Source: an uncultured Cohaesibacter sp. (GTDB lineage: Bacteria > Pseudomonadota > Alphaproteobacteria > Rhizobiales > Cohaesibacteraceae). From it: 64,000 nucleotides of DNA. The stretch spans positions 1,178,001-1,242,000 of the forward strand of contig NZ_OY782507.1 of the NCBI RefSeq assembly GCF_963677725.1, written 5' to 3'. The notes beneath the pieces are model-generated. The model was not told the origin of the DNA. It ran no database searches and saw only the letters and a list, made by a program, of their open reading frames with translations. The position numbers were made by a program, and so were the translations under genes. Numbering within the stretch: the stretch's first letter is position 1; each line of letters opens with the position of its first letter. Of the stretch, positions 45,290 to 55,570 are shown piece after piece.

Positions 45290-45952
45290 CTACTTGAGCA
45301 GAGGCTCCAGAATTTTGTCGAACTCTTCACTCGACAGGGCTCCGACATGCTTTTCGCCATTCACAAAGAAGGTAGGTGTTGAATTGATTCCGAATTCCTT
45401 CGTACCACGTTCCCGCACCGCTGTAATATCGTCCAGCAGTTTTTGGTCGCTCAGGCAGGCATTGAAGCTGTCCTGTGTAAAACCTGCCTGCTTGGCAAAG
45501 TTGAACAGGCCTGCAACCGGATTATCGGTAAAGGCCCATTTGCGCTGATTCTCGAGCAGCACATCAATCATTGCCACGGCATTGTTGCCCGGGGTGCAGC
45601 GCGCCAGCATGGCACCGGCTGCGGCCAGTGGATCGAGAGGGAATTCGCGCAGGATGAAGCGGACTTTTCCTTCTTTGATGTAAGTCTCTTCAAGATGCTT
45701 GAAGGTGGTTTTGTGGAAGTTGGCGCAATGACCGCAAGTCATCGAGAAATATTCCACAATGGTCACCGGCGCATCTTCCTGCCCTATAGCGACATCTTCG
45801 AGTGCCCCTTTTTCCATCAAGGCATCTTTATCGACGCTCTGGGCCAAAGCAGGCATGCTCGTGATAAGGCCGAAGCTGCCCAAAGCAGCCAAGCCGAGGC
45901 TCAGTTTTGAACCGGAAACAAGAAAATCTCTACGCGTCAGGGCCATGGTCAC
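45290..45952 (-). CDS. DsbA-family thiol-disulfide oxidoreductase
   Basis: A 220-residue exported thioredoxin-fold protein. The start MTMALTRRDFLVSGSKLSLG has an RRDFL twin-arginine-like motif before a hydrophobic stretch ending MPALAQ, so Tat export is possible. The active site is CGHC in EYFSMTCGHCANFHK; the cis-proline loop is INSTPTFFVNG. This DsbA/Thioredoxin_4 type makes or shuffles disulfides in the periplasm. In Rhizobiales it commonly sits beside smc and mutY. Likely clients nearby include the Cys-containing exported proteins at 46946 and 49226. Confidence 0.9.
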   Translation of the reverse strand: MTMALTRRDFLVSGSKLSLGLAALGSFGLITSMPALAQSVDKDALMEKGALEDVAIGQEDAPVTIVEYFSMTCGHCANFHKTTFKHLEETYIKEGKVRFILREFPLDPLAAAGAMLARCTPGNNAVAMIDVLLENQRKWAFTDNPVAGLFNFAKQAGFTQDSFNACLSDQKLLDDITAVRERGTKEFGINSTPTFFVNGEKHVGALSSEEFDKILEPLLK

Positions 45953-46126
45953 TTTCCTAAGATTGGCGATCGGAACAATCGGGATTAAGCGGCATCTTAG
46001 CGAGTCCGAGCCCGTCAGTCCTTGGTGTTTTCCTACTCTTCAATCACATTTTGGCGATGAGAGGGCAAGCTGCAAGCATTTTCTTTTTGTTACATTTTTG
46101 TAATTTTCTCAAATCTGCAACTATGC

Positions 46127-46756
46127 TCATTTTACCTTTCGGGCGACGATGAAGTGGGCCATTTTGACGTTGGCAAAGATCCCCTCTTCGACAATCTCGA
46201 ACCCGGCCTCACGCATCATGCTCATCAAATGCTTGGCAGAAATGAACCGCAGCGCAGGCGCTTTGCCCACGTGTTGCATGAAGAAGAGCGGTATTCGAAG
46301 CAGGCCAAGCCAGCCAGACAGGCAAACGGTTTTGGAAATCAACAATCCGTCCGGCTTGATCAGATCATTGATGCGATCAAGGGCCTGTGGCGTATCCTCG
46401 AACAGATGGATGACATTGAATGCCAGCAGCGCATCATAGGGCGCCTGTTCATCGAGGCTATCGGAGTAAAGGTCCGCCGTGACAAAATTCAGATTGTCTT
46501 GCCCGGATTGCGCCAGCTTCTCGTTGGCAATGGTGATCATCTCACTGGAAATGTCGCTGGCTTGATAATGGGCGACTTGATCGGCCAGCAACAGGGCGGT
46601 TGATCCGGTGCCGCAGCCCAGTTCCAAAACAGACTGGTCTTTGGAGAGATATGCCCTCACCCGCTCCAGGGTCTGCTCATATGCCTTCATGTTGGAGATC
46701 GGTCGCTCTGCATAGCGCCGGGCCAGCTTGTCCCAGAAAGCAGCGGTCTTTGACAT
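46127..46756 (-). CDS. class I SAM-dependent methyltransferase
   Basis: A 209-residue protein with the SAM motif VLELGCGTGSTALLLAD, acidic residue in YQASDISSEM, and FNVIHLFEDTPQALDRINDLIKPDG (motif post-I/III). Substrate is unknown; the FMQHVGKAPALRFISAKHL insert suggests a small, perhaps hydrophobic substrate. The ATG at 46756 with AAGGATG before it is preferred; in-frame ATGs reach 46810. Two tandem 22-bp repeats lie 51-94 bp upstream, implying dedicated regulation. Confidence 0.85.
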   Translation of the reverse strand: MSKTAAFWDKLARRYAERPISNMKAYEQTLERVRAYLSKDQSVLELGCGTGSTALLLADQVAHYQASDISSEMITIANEKLAQSGQDNLNFVTADLYSDSLDEQAPYDALLAFNVIHLFEDTPQALDRINDLIKPDGLLISKTVCLSGWLGLLRIPLFFMQHVGKAPALRFISAKHLMSMMREAGFEIVEEGIFANVKMAHFIVARKVK

Positions 46757-46806
46757 GGTGGCATCCTTCATGGTTGTGACAATGTCCCACATATATAGGT
46801 GGCATC

Positions 46807-46850
46807 TCATTCTGTACCATAGCGCTGGTCATTATGTACCATAGCGGTGG
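46807..46850. repeat. two tandem 22-bp direct repeats upstream of the methyltransferase
   Basis: Copy 1 (46807-46828) and copy 2 (46829-46850) abut exactly and differ at two positions; the shared core is TGTACCATAGCG. On the minus strand they lie just upstream of the methyltransferase start region, as regulator binding sites would. Confidence 0.75.
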
Positions 46851-46945
46851 ACGCCTGACGATTGATGCCTTGAATATTCATCATTGCTTATAGACAAACC
46901 TCTGGCTTTATGAAACGCTGCATACAAACCTGAAGATGAATTTTC

Positions 46946-47704
46946 ATGAAGACCACATTCCTTCAATTCACCCTTGTTTCCCTCTCGTTTCTGCTTCTCC
47001 TACCGCTCTTTTCCACGCTTGCCACAGCTTCCGAACATGGGTCGCCCCAGACGATCATTCGAGACTATTTGATGGCGTCTGAAATGCTGAAACGCTGTCC
47101 CGCTGTTGAACAGGATGGACGGATTTCTGGTAGGCGGGAGCAGATTGATAACTTCGGGGAAATTCTGATCAACAGCCTTGCAAGCAGGGCTTTGAAGTTG
47201 TCGCCGCGTCTGACCCGCACGACAGCTGCGGAACAGGTGCGCCAGTGGCTTCAACGTCAGGCAGCTGCCACCAGCGACGCGTATCTGTGCAATTTGGCGA
47301 CGAATGCGCAATTGTTGGAAATTATTGGCAGCTTCAGGCAGTTAAAGACACGGTTCTGGCTGAAGAGCTATGGGGAACGAACAGACATACACATTCGGCC
47401 TGTACCACTTCAGAGCAATCGCCGGCTCAAGACTTATGCCTTGCCTGCCTTTCAACGCACCGCCATCGCTTCCATCGTAAGGTTTCATAGTCCGGTGCAA
47501 TGCACGCAACCATTTATCGAGAAAATCGAACTGATCCGCAAGAAACGAACCGAGACCGTCAATAAACCGGTTTATGTCATGAATGCCCTCTCCTTCATCG
47601 AGCGATGGGAGTTTTCTTGTATCGGTCGGCGCTATTGGGTTGAAGTCTCCTTCTCTCGCAACAATGACGGCATGATCGGAAGTAGCTCGATCAGCGGCAA
47701 TTAG
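46946..47704 (+). CDS. exported protein of unknown function
   Basis: A 252-residue protein with a signal peptide: MKTTFLQFTLVSLSFLLLLP, cleaved near ATA-SEHG. The mature part has four cysteines (KRCPAV, YLCNLA, VQCTQP, FSCIGR), which suggests two disulfides, and is basic. The second half is strand-rich (FIERWEFSCIGRRYWVEVSFS). I recognise no family. It is isolated: divergent from the methyltransferase and convergent with ohr. Base composition is slightly more AT-rich than its neighbours, so a foreign origin is possible but not shown. Confidence 0.65.
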   Translation: MKTTFLQFTLVSLSFLLLLPLFSTLATASEHGSPQTIIRDYLMASEMLKRCPAVEQDGRISGRREQIDNFGEILINSLASRALKLSPRLTRTTAAEQVRQWLQRQAAATSDAYLCNLATNAQLLEIIGSFRQLKTRFWLKSYGERTDIHIRPVPLQSNRRLKTYALPAFQRTAIASIVRFHSPVQCTQPFIEKIELIRKKRTETVNKPVYVMNALSFIERWEFSCIGRRYWVEVSFSRNNDGMIGSSSISGN

Positions 47705-47782
47705 AGACAATCGCGGTCAATATCAGGGATGGTTTGCGGCCCCAATGGAACAAAGCCCACAATGAAACCGGCCTCAGAATAC

Positions 47783-47815
47783 CAAAAGGCGGCACCAAAT
47801 TGTTTGGGCCGCCTT
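47783..47815 (-). terminator. terminator for ohr
   Basis: AAGGCGGC-ACCAAA and TTTGGG-CCGCCTT form a long stem with a 3-nt loop; on the minus strand it is followed by TTTTGG. It is 44 bp after the ohr stop. Confidence 0.8.
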
Positions 47816-47858
47816 GAGCGCATCTCGCTGCGGGGATACCGAGTGCTGCTAACAGGGT

Positions 47859-48281
47859 TTATTTCACGGTCAGACCGACGCGGATATTGCCACGCGTTGC
47901 ATTGGAATAAGGGCAAACCTGGTGCGCCTTTTCTACCAATGCGATGGCCTCGTCGCGCGGCATGTCACCCAGATCGACTTCCAGATCGACCTCAATCGCA
48001 AAGCCTGCGCCCTTGTCGTTTTGCCCCATCCCGACGGTCGCATTCACCACGGGTACGGATGGAAATTTAATCTTGTCCTGCCCTGCGGCAAATTTAAGGG
48101 CACCAATAAAGCAGGCCGCATATCCGGCACCAAACATCTGCTCGGGGTTGGTGCCTGGTCCATTGTCACCACCCAGTTCCTTGGGCATGCTTAGCGAGAC
48201 ATCGAGCTTGCCATCTTCAGACTTCGCGCTGCCCTCGCGGCCACCGGTTACGGTGACGTTCGTGGAATAGATAATGCTCAT
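47859..48281 (-). CDS. ohr: organic hydroperoxide resistance protein Ohr
   Basis: A 140-residue OsmC/Ohr-fold peroxidase. The peroxidatic Cys is in FGAGYAACFIGALKF and the resolving Cys in KAHQVCPYSNATRGN; Arg of the GGRE region at the start completes the site. It reduces lipid and other organic hydroperoxides using lipoylated proteins. A 24-bp perfect palindrome lies 43-66 bp upstream, and the OhrR repressor is encoded just upstream on the same strand. Confidence 0.95.
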   Translation of the reverse strand: MSIIYSTNVTVTGGREGSAKSEDGKLDVSLSMPKELGGDNGPGTNPEQMFGAGYAACFIGALKFAAGQDKIKFPSVPVVNATVGMGQNDKGAGFAIEVDLEVDLGDMPRDEAIALVEKAHQVCPYSNATRGNIRVGLTVK

Positions 48282-48323
48282 CGTCTTTCCTTTTTCTTTG
48301 AAGAATTTCTGTCTTGATTTGAT

Positions 48324-48347
48324 ATTTAGTTATCGCGATAACTAAAT
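48324..48347. promoter_or_regulatory. OhrR operator of ohr (24-bp perfect palindrome)
   Basis: The palindrome has core TTAGTTATCGCGATAACTAA and extends two more bases on each side. It lies directly before ohr. A degenerate second site, GTTATCGCAATAGA, is at 48400-48413. Confidence 0.8.
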
Positions 48348-48537
48348 CAATTGCCAAGCCCGCAAAATTACTCATAAGAGCAAGTCATCCACACATTTTG
48401 TTATCGCAATAGATAAATAGCCAATGAGAGCACGTGGTGTTTGCAAGGATTGGCAAATTTGGGGGAAATGAGAGGCAAGACACGCGCTTGTTCTGCCGGT
48501 CGGACCTGCCCAATCAGATACCTTCAAATCAAAAGGA
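48348..48537. other. promoter region between ohrR and ohr
   Basis: Contains a weak second operator at 48400-48413 and AT-rich promoter-like DNA. No additional gene seen. Confidence 0.35.
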
Positions 48538-49017
48538 TCACTCGACGGGCATGGCGGCTATTGCGTCGGTCAGATTGTCTCGAAGCTGAACCAACTGTGT
48601 ATGCAGATCCACCAAACCTTCGATGGGAACATTACAGGCACCCAACACGCTGTTACCGACATTTGCCGCTTTTGCTCTTAACGCCCAGCCATTTTCGGTC
48701 AGGCGGATATTCAATGCACGCTCGTCGCCCTCATCCCGCACGCGCTCCAATAGTCCATCCTGTTCCATCCGTTTGAGAACCGGGGTAAGTGCTCCGGACT
48801 TCTGGCCAAGCTGCGCGCCGATTTCCTTCAATGTCCGTCCATCCTTCTCCCATAGGATCAGCATGATCAAATATTGCGGATAGGTCAGGCCCAGCGGCTT
48901 CAACAAGGGTTTGTAGATTTGGGTCATGGCGAGCGATGCGGAATAGAGTGCAAAGCACAATTGCCTGTCCAGCGGCGCAGGAGAAGTAGCGATTTTGTCT
49001 GTGTTGCTATCGGCCAT
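48538..49017 (-). CDS. ohrR: MarR-family organic hydroperoxide sensor OhrR
   Basis: A 159-residue winged-helix repressor. The reactive cysteine sits in RQLCFALYSASLAMTQIYKP, matching the sensing Cys near residue 22 of OhrR. The DNA-binding part is LTYPQYLIMLILWEKDGRTL and SGALTPVLKRMEQDGLLER. Peroxide oxidises the Cys and releases the operator. It has a site like the ohr palindrome upstream (49074-49094), so it should repress itself as well as ohr. Confidence 0.93.
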   Translation of the reverse strand: MADSNTDKIATSPAPLDRQLCFALYSASLAMTQIYKPLLKPLGLTYPQYLIMLILWEKDGRTLKEIGAQLGQKSGALTPVLKRMEQDGLLERVRDEGDERALNIRLTENGWALRAKAANVGNSVLGACNVPIEGLVDLHTQLVQLRDNLTDAIAAMPVE

Positions 49018-49073
49018 TGGTGGCGCCTCGATTTGGATTTGCGCAGGTGCTTTTGTACGTAGTCTTCCAGTTT

Positions 49074-49094
49074 ATTAGTTATCGCGCAAATTAA
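49074..49094. promoter_or_regulatory. probable OhrR operator before ohrR
   Basis: ATTAGTTATCGCGCAAATTAA shares TTAGTTATCGCG with the ohr palindrome; the right half is degenerate. It is about 57 bp upstream of the ohrR start. Confidence 0.6.
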
Positions 49095-49225
49095 GTCGTT
49101 CCCAGTCAAAAGACAAGCCGACCTTGAACCTTGTCACCAAAGGGCAAGGCAATACCAACAGAATTGGCTGATCAAGCTCATTTTCGCGGCATAATGTGAT
49201 ACACTGTCGGCAGGAGGATGACGAG

Positions 49226-49594
49226 ATGCACTCACGCAAGTCAGTTTATTCCCAATTCTTGCCATCAGCGCGGTGGGCGCTGGTTGCTGCTTTTGCCCTG
49301 TTCGCGGTCGGAATCAGCCAACCGGTGCTAGCAACCTCGGGGCCGGGCTGTCTGTATGTCGTCAATGTTGCCAGTTGGGATGCATTGAATATGAGAGCAG
49401 GCCCAAATGCACGCTCGGCAGTTGTTGATCGGCTGAAACCCAATGCACATGGTATCATCAAGTTGAATTCCCCCTGCATCCCACTTGATCGCCCCTGGGG
49501 CAATCGATGGTGCCCGGTGACCCACTATAGTGGCTATGGGACAGCAAGTGGTTGGGTGAAAGCACGATATGTGCGGGATTCGGATTGTCCATGA
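49226..49594 (+). CDS. small exported SH3-like protein
   Basis: A 122-residue protein: basic start MHSRKSVYSQFL, hydrophobic ALVAAFALFAVGISQPVLA, cleavage before TSGPG. The mature part is one bacterial SH3-type module (NVASWDALNMRAGPNARSAV, SGWVKARYVRD) with four cysteines, probably two disulfides. Such domains bind peptidoglycan or protein ligands in the periplasm. An ideal AGGAGG is 8 nt before the ATG at 49226. A terminator follows 24 bp after the stop. Function otherwise unknown. Confidence 0.8.
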   Translation: MHSRKSVYSQFLPSARWALVAAFALFAVGISQPVLATSGPGCLYVVNVASWDALNMRAGPNARSAVVDRLKPNAHGIIKLNSPCIPLDRPWGNRWCPVTHYSGYGTASGWVKARYVRDSDCP

Positions 49595-49617
49595 CGGGCA
49601 CGTTGTCCATGACAAGC

Positions 49618-49647
49618 AAAAGGTGCCTTGTGGCACCTTTGTTTTTA
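49618..49647 (+). terminator. terminator after the SH3 protein gene
   Basis: AAAGGTGCC-TTGT-GGCACCTTT followed by GTTTTT. Confidence 0.9.
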
Positions 49648-49693
49648 CGACAGCATTCTGGGTAACAGGATTGTGGGGACAATTAATTCCTCA

Positions 49694-50239
49694 TCACCCC
49701 TTTGCCAACACTGCCGCACCGAAGCGACGCAGGGCTTCGGCCATTCTGTCGTCATTGACCCCTTCGAGCTGATGCTCCAGCGCCAGAACTTCGTTGCGTG
49801 TCAATGGCCGCAAGGGGGCCGGACGATCAGATTTCTTGGTGCTGACAGGGCGTTGCAGGATCTGGATACGGTCAATCGCCGGATAGCCAAAATAGGCGTT
49901 GACGCGCTGAATGATGGTGGCCTGCTCATGTTGCAGGAAGACCGACTGTGCGCCTTCGCAATGCAGGACAAGGGTGCCAGGCTTGAAGCCATCCCCTTCC
50001 CCACGACGCGGCCAGCGGATCCGGTCCGGCTCGGTGCAATCGGCAAATTGCGGCCCGACAATCTCGCCCCAATAGCGCAGGATATCGGCAGACGCAAAGC
50101 CTTGCTTGCGGCAGAGCGGCGTCAAGGACGAGCCAATCAGGTCCCCAAGTGGGCGTGCGCCTCTCTTGCGGGCTTTTTCCAAAGCCACGATGTCGGCGCC
50201 CTGACGCTTTGCTTTTTCAGTGTCTTTCTTTTTGCTCAT
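49694..50239 (-). CDS. DUF721 family protein (DciA-related)
   Basis: A protein of about 181 residues with the DUF721 domain: GARPLGDLIGSSLTPLCRKQGFASADIL, then WGEIVGPQFADCTEPDRI and GTLVLHCEGAQSVFLQHEQATII. The DUF721 family includes DciA, which helps load the replicative helicase DnaB in bacteria without DnaC. A C-terminal tail ends RRFGAAVLAKG. The gene commonly neighbours mutY, dsbA and smc in Rhizobiales; here it is alone and divergent from ccrM. The frame starts at 50296 but 50239 (MSKKKDTEK) fits better. Confidence 0.85.
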   Translation of the reverse strand: MSKKKDTEKAKRQGADIVALEKARKRGARPLGDLIGSSLTPLCRKQGFASADILRYWGEIVGPQFADCTEPDRIRWPRRGEGDGFKPGTLVLHCEGAQSVFLQHEQATIIQRVNAYFGYPAIDRIQILQRPVSTKKSDRPAPLRPLTRNEVLALEHQLEGVNDDRMAEALRRFGAAVLAKG

Positions 50240-51874
<1,635 letters not shown>

Positions 51875-52121
51875 TAGCGCATAGTTCTACTCACTGCGGG
51901 CCACGGCCCGCCCAGAAAAGCTCCAGAAAAGTTTAAGGCAAAGGAAAAATTCTGATTTCCAACCTTGGTGAAGTCCAGTTCTGACCAGATATGCTCAAGA
52001 GAATGTGTTGCGTGCTTGAGCATCGGTCGATTGGTATTTGCGACATCATACTTCACCTACCTAGGGCGTTTTGTGTCTCTGACGAGCCGCAAAGCGCCCT
52101 AATTTTATGGAGCGTCTCTAG
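51875..52121. other. intergenic region between convergent ccrM and GNAT genes
   Basis: Holds a GC-rich hairpin GCGGGCC/GGCCCGC at 51897-51912 just after ccrM, and a 9-bp inverted repeat ATGCTCAAG/CTTGAGCAT at 51991-52023. No gene seen. Confidence 0.45.
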
Positions 52122-52592
52122 TCACACTGCCAGCTTTTTGCGCATGGTGATTGAGGTCGGTCGATCATATCCTTCATGGGCGTCTTCTCCAGTCTTGGCG
52201 AACCCGAGTGTCCCGAAGGTGCGATGGTTCTCGACCAATTCGACCCGGCTTTGCAGCTCAAGACAATCATATCCAAGGGCGCGCGCGCGGTGTTCGGCCA
52301 GTTGGATCATCTTTGACGCCAGTCCCTGCCCACGTGCGGTTTCCTCCACCGTCACCTTGCCCAAATAGAGGCAATCCGGCTTCTTGGTCATGAAGATGCA
52401 GGCAATTGGTGGCGTGCCGATGGCCCAGACCTCCCCCTCCTCGCATTGGCGTTCGATGGTCTCAACGCTCAGCCGATGCATGGAGCTTGGCGGGTCTATG
52501 CGGCCCTCCATATAGGCGAAATTGCGCTGAATAAGGGAAAGAATGGCGTTGAGGCTTGGGTCGCCTTCTCTGATACGTCTGGGATCAGTCAT
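52122..52592 (-). CDS. GNAT N-acetyltransferase
   Basis: A 156-residue acetyltransferase with KVTVEETARGQGLASKMIQLAE (motif A) and LELQSRVELVENHRTFGTLGF (motif B, ending in the FxKTGE core). The N-terminal half IREGDPSLNAILSLIQRNFAYMEGRIDPPSS is divergent. It overlaps the mutY stop by 8 bases, so it is coupled to mutY. The acceptor molecule is unknown. It is of a different subgroup from the GNAT next to smc. Confidence 0.87.
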   Translation of the reverse strand: MTDPRRIREGDPSLNAILSLIQRNFAYMEGRIDPPSSMHRLSVETIERQCEEGEVWAIGTPPIACIFMTKKPDCLYLGKVTVEETARGQGLASKMIQLAEHRARALGYDCLELQSRVELVENHRTFGTLGFAKTGEDAHEGYDRPTSITMRKKLAV

Positions 52593-53676
52593 TTGTTTTC
52601 TCGGAAAAGTCCACCACCTTGCGAAACACCGTCGGCAGGGCTTCGCCCTTGATGGCGTCTGGCTCTGACCACCAACCGTCCTTTGTCGGTGCGGTCTGGT
52701 CTGAGCGGGTATAATAGATATCGAGTTCCAGGTGGAAATGGGTGAAGGTGTGGGTCACCTGCCCGACCTTCTTTTGGAAATAGAGACCCTCTGGCGCGTG
52801 GTCAAGGGCCGAGGCAAGATCAAAAGTCTCCCCTTCGCGTTTGTCAAACCAGTTGGTGGTTGGCACCTGTGTCATGGAGGCCAACAGGCCCTTTGCCGGG
52901 CGCTTTTGAAGCCACAACGCACCATCAGACCGGGCAATGAGGAAGGCAGCGCCCCTGCGGGTCGGCTTTTCCTTTTTCGGCGCCTTGACGGGGTAACGCT
53001 CCATGTCGCCTGCGCGTTGGGCTTCGCAGGCGCCAGAAAAGGGGCAAAGACCGCAGGCGGGTTTTTTCGGGCTGCAAAGACTCGCGCCAAGATCCATCAT
53101 GGCCTGGGCAAAATCGCCGGGGCGATCCTTCGGCGTCAGGTGTGCCATTTTCTCCTTGATCGGCTTTTTGGCAGCGGGCAAAGCTTCGGAAATGCGATAG
53201 AGACGGGCGATGATCCGTTCGATATTGCCATCCACCACCGCGACAGGCTCATCAAAGGCAATGGCAGCGATGGCTGCCGAGGTATAGTCGCCGATGCCGG
53301 GCAAGGCCTTTAATTCGGCTGCATTGGCAGGAAAGCGCCCATTGTGCATATCCACCACCATGCGCGCGCATTTGTGCAGATTGCGGGCGCGGGAATAATA
53401 GCCCAGTCCGGCCCAAGCCTTCAGAATATCGTCTTCTTGAGCCGCCGCCAGCGCCGCCACGCTTGGCCACGTGTTCACGAAGGCGGTGAAATAGTCTTTC
53501 ACGGCTCCCACCGTGGTCTGTTGCAGCATGATTTCCGACAGCCAGACATGATAGGGCTCTGGCACGACACCAAGTGCGGCTTCCCCCGGAGACACCCGCC
53601 AAGGCAGGGTGCGATGGTGGCGGTCATACCATGCAAGCAGAGCGTCGGCGCTTGGGGGGGCAAGGCGCTGATCCAT
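52585..53676 (-). CDS. mutY: A/G-specific adenine glycosylase
   Basis: A 363-residue base-excision repair enzyme that removes A opposite 8-oxoguanine. The helix-hairpin-helix is LKALPGIGDYTSAAIAAIAF with the GPD-type Asp in VAVVDGNIERI; the catalytic Glu lies in WLSEIMLQQTT. The 4Fe-4S cluster cysteines form C-x6-C-x2-C-x5-C in CSPKKPACGLCPFSGAC. The C-terminal NUDIX-like 8-oxoG recognition domain follows. Normal length. First gene of mutY-GNAT; divergent from tldD. Confidence 0.95.
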   Translation of the reverse strand: MDQRLAPPSADALLAWYDRHHRTLPWRVSPGEAALGVVPEPYHVWLSEIMLQQTTVGAVKDYFTAFVNTWPSVAALAAAQEDDILKAWAGLGYYSRARNLHKCARMVVDMHNGRFPANAAELKALPGIGDYTSAAIAAIAFDEPVAVVDGNIERIIARLYRISEALPAAKKPIKEKMAHLTPKDRPGDFAQAMMDLGASLCSPKKPACGLCPFSGACEAQRAGDMERYPVKAPKKEKPTRRGAAFLIARSDGALWLQKRPAKGLLASMTQVPTTNWFDKREGETFDLASALDHAPEGLYFQKKVGQVTHTFTHFHLELDIYYTRSDQTAPTKDGWWSEPDAIKGEALPTVFRKVVDFSEKTND

Positions 53677-53845
53677 TCTTTGATCCTTGTTTCTAGTCTA
53701 TGCCGGTGCTGCCGCTGATCGGTCACAGGACGTAACGTAAGCTGCGGCTAAATGCGCTCACCGGTCTATTCTTTTCTGGATATTCTCGGTCAATCACCCT
53801 ATGTCTAGGTGAAACAATTTTGATTGCCAACCGATACGGGTCCTA

Positions 53846-55348
53846 ATGCTGTATACAAATGCCACTCTGCCTGCCTCCCTTCAAGATATCACCCCTGCTG
53901 CAAGTCTCATTCCCGGAGACGGCAAGGACTTGCTGGAGAGTTACGGCTTGGACAGGGAGGTGATCCGCCGCCTGTTGGCAGATACCCTTGACGGGGCGGA
54001 TGACGGCGAGTTGTTTCTGGAACAGACCCAGTCGGAAAGCCTTGTCTTTGACAATGGCCGACTGAAAAGCTCTGCCTTCGATACCGGCCAGGGCTTTGGC
54101 ATGCGGGCGATTGCGGGTGAGATGGCAGGTTATTCCCATTCCGGTGAAATCGATATGGGCAGCCTGAAGCGCGCGGCAGAGGCTGTGCGCAGCGTCGGTC
54201 AGGGCTATGGCGGTACCTTGGCCTTAGCGCCGAAGAACACCAATCGCAATCTCTATGACAGCCTCAATCCTGTGGATTCCATGGCCTTGGGCGCAAAAAT
54301 TGCCCTGCTGGAAGATATCAACGCCTATGCCCGTGACAAGGACCATCGGGTCCGACAGGTGACAGCGTCCCTATCGGGCAGCTGGCGACGGATTGCCATT
54401 TTGCGCGCCGATGGCAGCTTTGTGGAAGACATCCGCCCCCTGGTGCGGATCAATGTCGGCGTGGTGGTGGGCGAAGGTGCACGTCAGGAAGCTGGCAGCC
54501 ACGGTTTTGGTGGTCGGAATGCCTATGATTTCTATCTTGAAGACAAAGGTCTTGAAGGTGGTTGGCAAAATGCGGTGGATGAAGCCGTCCGTCAGGCTTT
54601 GGTCAATCTGGATGCGGTTGATGCCCCTGCGGGCGAATTCGATGTAGTGCTCGGCTCCGGTTGGCCGGGTGTTTTGCTGCATGAAGCTGTGGGCCATGGC
54701 CTTGAGGGTGACTTCAATCGCCGGAAAAGTTCAGCCTTTTCGGAATTGATGGGCCAGCAGGTTGCAGCCAAGGGCGTCACGGTCGTGGATGATGGTACGC
54801 TTGGCGGCAAACGCGGCTCTCTGTCCATCGATGATGAGGGCACGCCGACCCAACGCACCACCCTGATCGAGGATGGCATTCTGGTTGGCTATATGCAGGA
54901 CCGGCAAAATGGCCGTCTGATGGGTGGTCAGTCGACCGGCAATGGTCGCCGTCAGTCCTATGCGCATTTGCCCATGCCACGGATGACCAACACGATCATG
55001 GAATCCGGAGCGCATGACCCGGAAGAGATTTTGAAATCCGTCAAGAATGGCCTCTACGCGGTCAATTTCGGCGGTGGCCAAGTGGATATCACCTCCGGCA
55101 AATTCGTCTTCTCTTGCACCGAGGCCTATCGTATTCAGGATGGCAAGATCGGCGCACCAGTGAAGGGTGCAACGCTGATTGGCAATGGTCCGGAGGCGAT
55201 GAAACGCATTTCGATGATCGGCAATGACATGGCGCTTGATACAGGCATTGGCACCTGCGGCAAGCAGGGTCAGGGCGTGCCGGTTGGCGTTGGGCAGCCA
55301 ACCTTGCGGATCGACGGTATAACGGTGGGTGGCACGGCCACCAGCTGA
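53846..55348 (+). CDS. tldD: metalloprotease TldD
   Basis: A 500-residue protein of the TldD/PmbA family. The zinc motif HEAVGHGLEGDFNRR carries the HExxxH of the active subunit. Other family blocks: ESLVFDNGRLKSSAFDTGQG, DDGTLGGKRGSLSIDDEGTP, and ESGAHDPEEILKSVKNGLYA. With TldE/PmbA it forms a protease that matures peptide antibiotics such as microcins and degrades CcdA. TldE is not in the window. The ATG at 53846 has only a weak ribosome-binding site. Confidence 0.94.
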   Translation: MLYTNATLPASLQDITPAASLIPGDGKDLLESYGLDREVIRRLLADTLDGADDGELFLEQTQSESLVFDNGRLKSSAFDTGQGFGMRAIAGEMAGYSHSGEIDMGSLKRAAEAVRSVGQGYGGTLALAPKNTNRNLYDSLNPVDSMALGAKIALLEDINAYARDKDHRVRQVTASLSGSWRRIAILRADGSFVEDIRPLVRINVGVVVGEGARQEAGSHGFGGRNAYDFYLEDKGLEGGWQNAVDEAVRQALVNLDAVDAPAGEFDVVLGSGWPGVLLHEAVGHGLEGDFNRRKSSAFSELMGQQVAAKGVTVVDDGTLGGKRGSLSIDDEGTPTQRTTLIEDGILVGYMQDRQNGRLMGGQSTGNGRRQSYAHLPMPRMTNTIMESGAHDPEEILKSVKNGLYAVNFGGGQVDITSGKFVFSCTEAYRIQDGKIGAPVKGATLIGNGPEAMKRISMIGNDMALDTGIGTCGKQGQGVPVGVGQPTLRIDGITVGGTATS

Positions 55349-55454
55349 TCGGCCCACAGCCCTTTCTGCTGGTGCATTCGGTCCCTCACTTGGCGTGATT
55401 GCCCGCCCCAAGACAATATCCAATGCAGGTCATTCTTTCTCCTGACCACATATG

Positions 55455-55469
55455 GTCACACCCTGTGAC
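55455..55469. promoter_or_regulatory. small dyad before the proline dehydrogenase
   Basis: GTCACA-CCC-TGTGAC is a perfect 6-bp inverted repeat about 100 bp upstream of the gene. A second dyad AGGTCA/TGACC lies at about 55424-55445. Candidate operators. Confidence 0.3.
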
Positions 55470-55570
55470 TGCATGACGCAGCGTGAATAAAACGAGCGCT
55501 TGTCTCTTTCCTTTCAACATCATAGTCTGAACATCCATTTTTGATTCATGTTTTTTGGGGGAACGGAATC

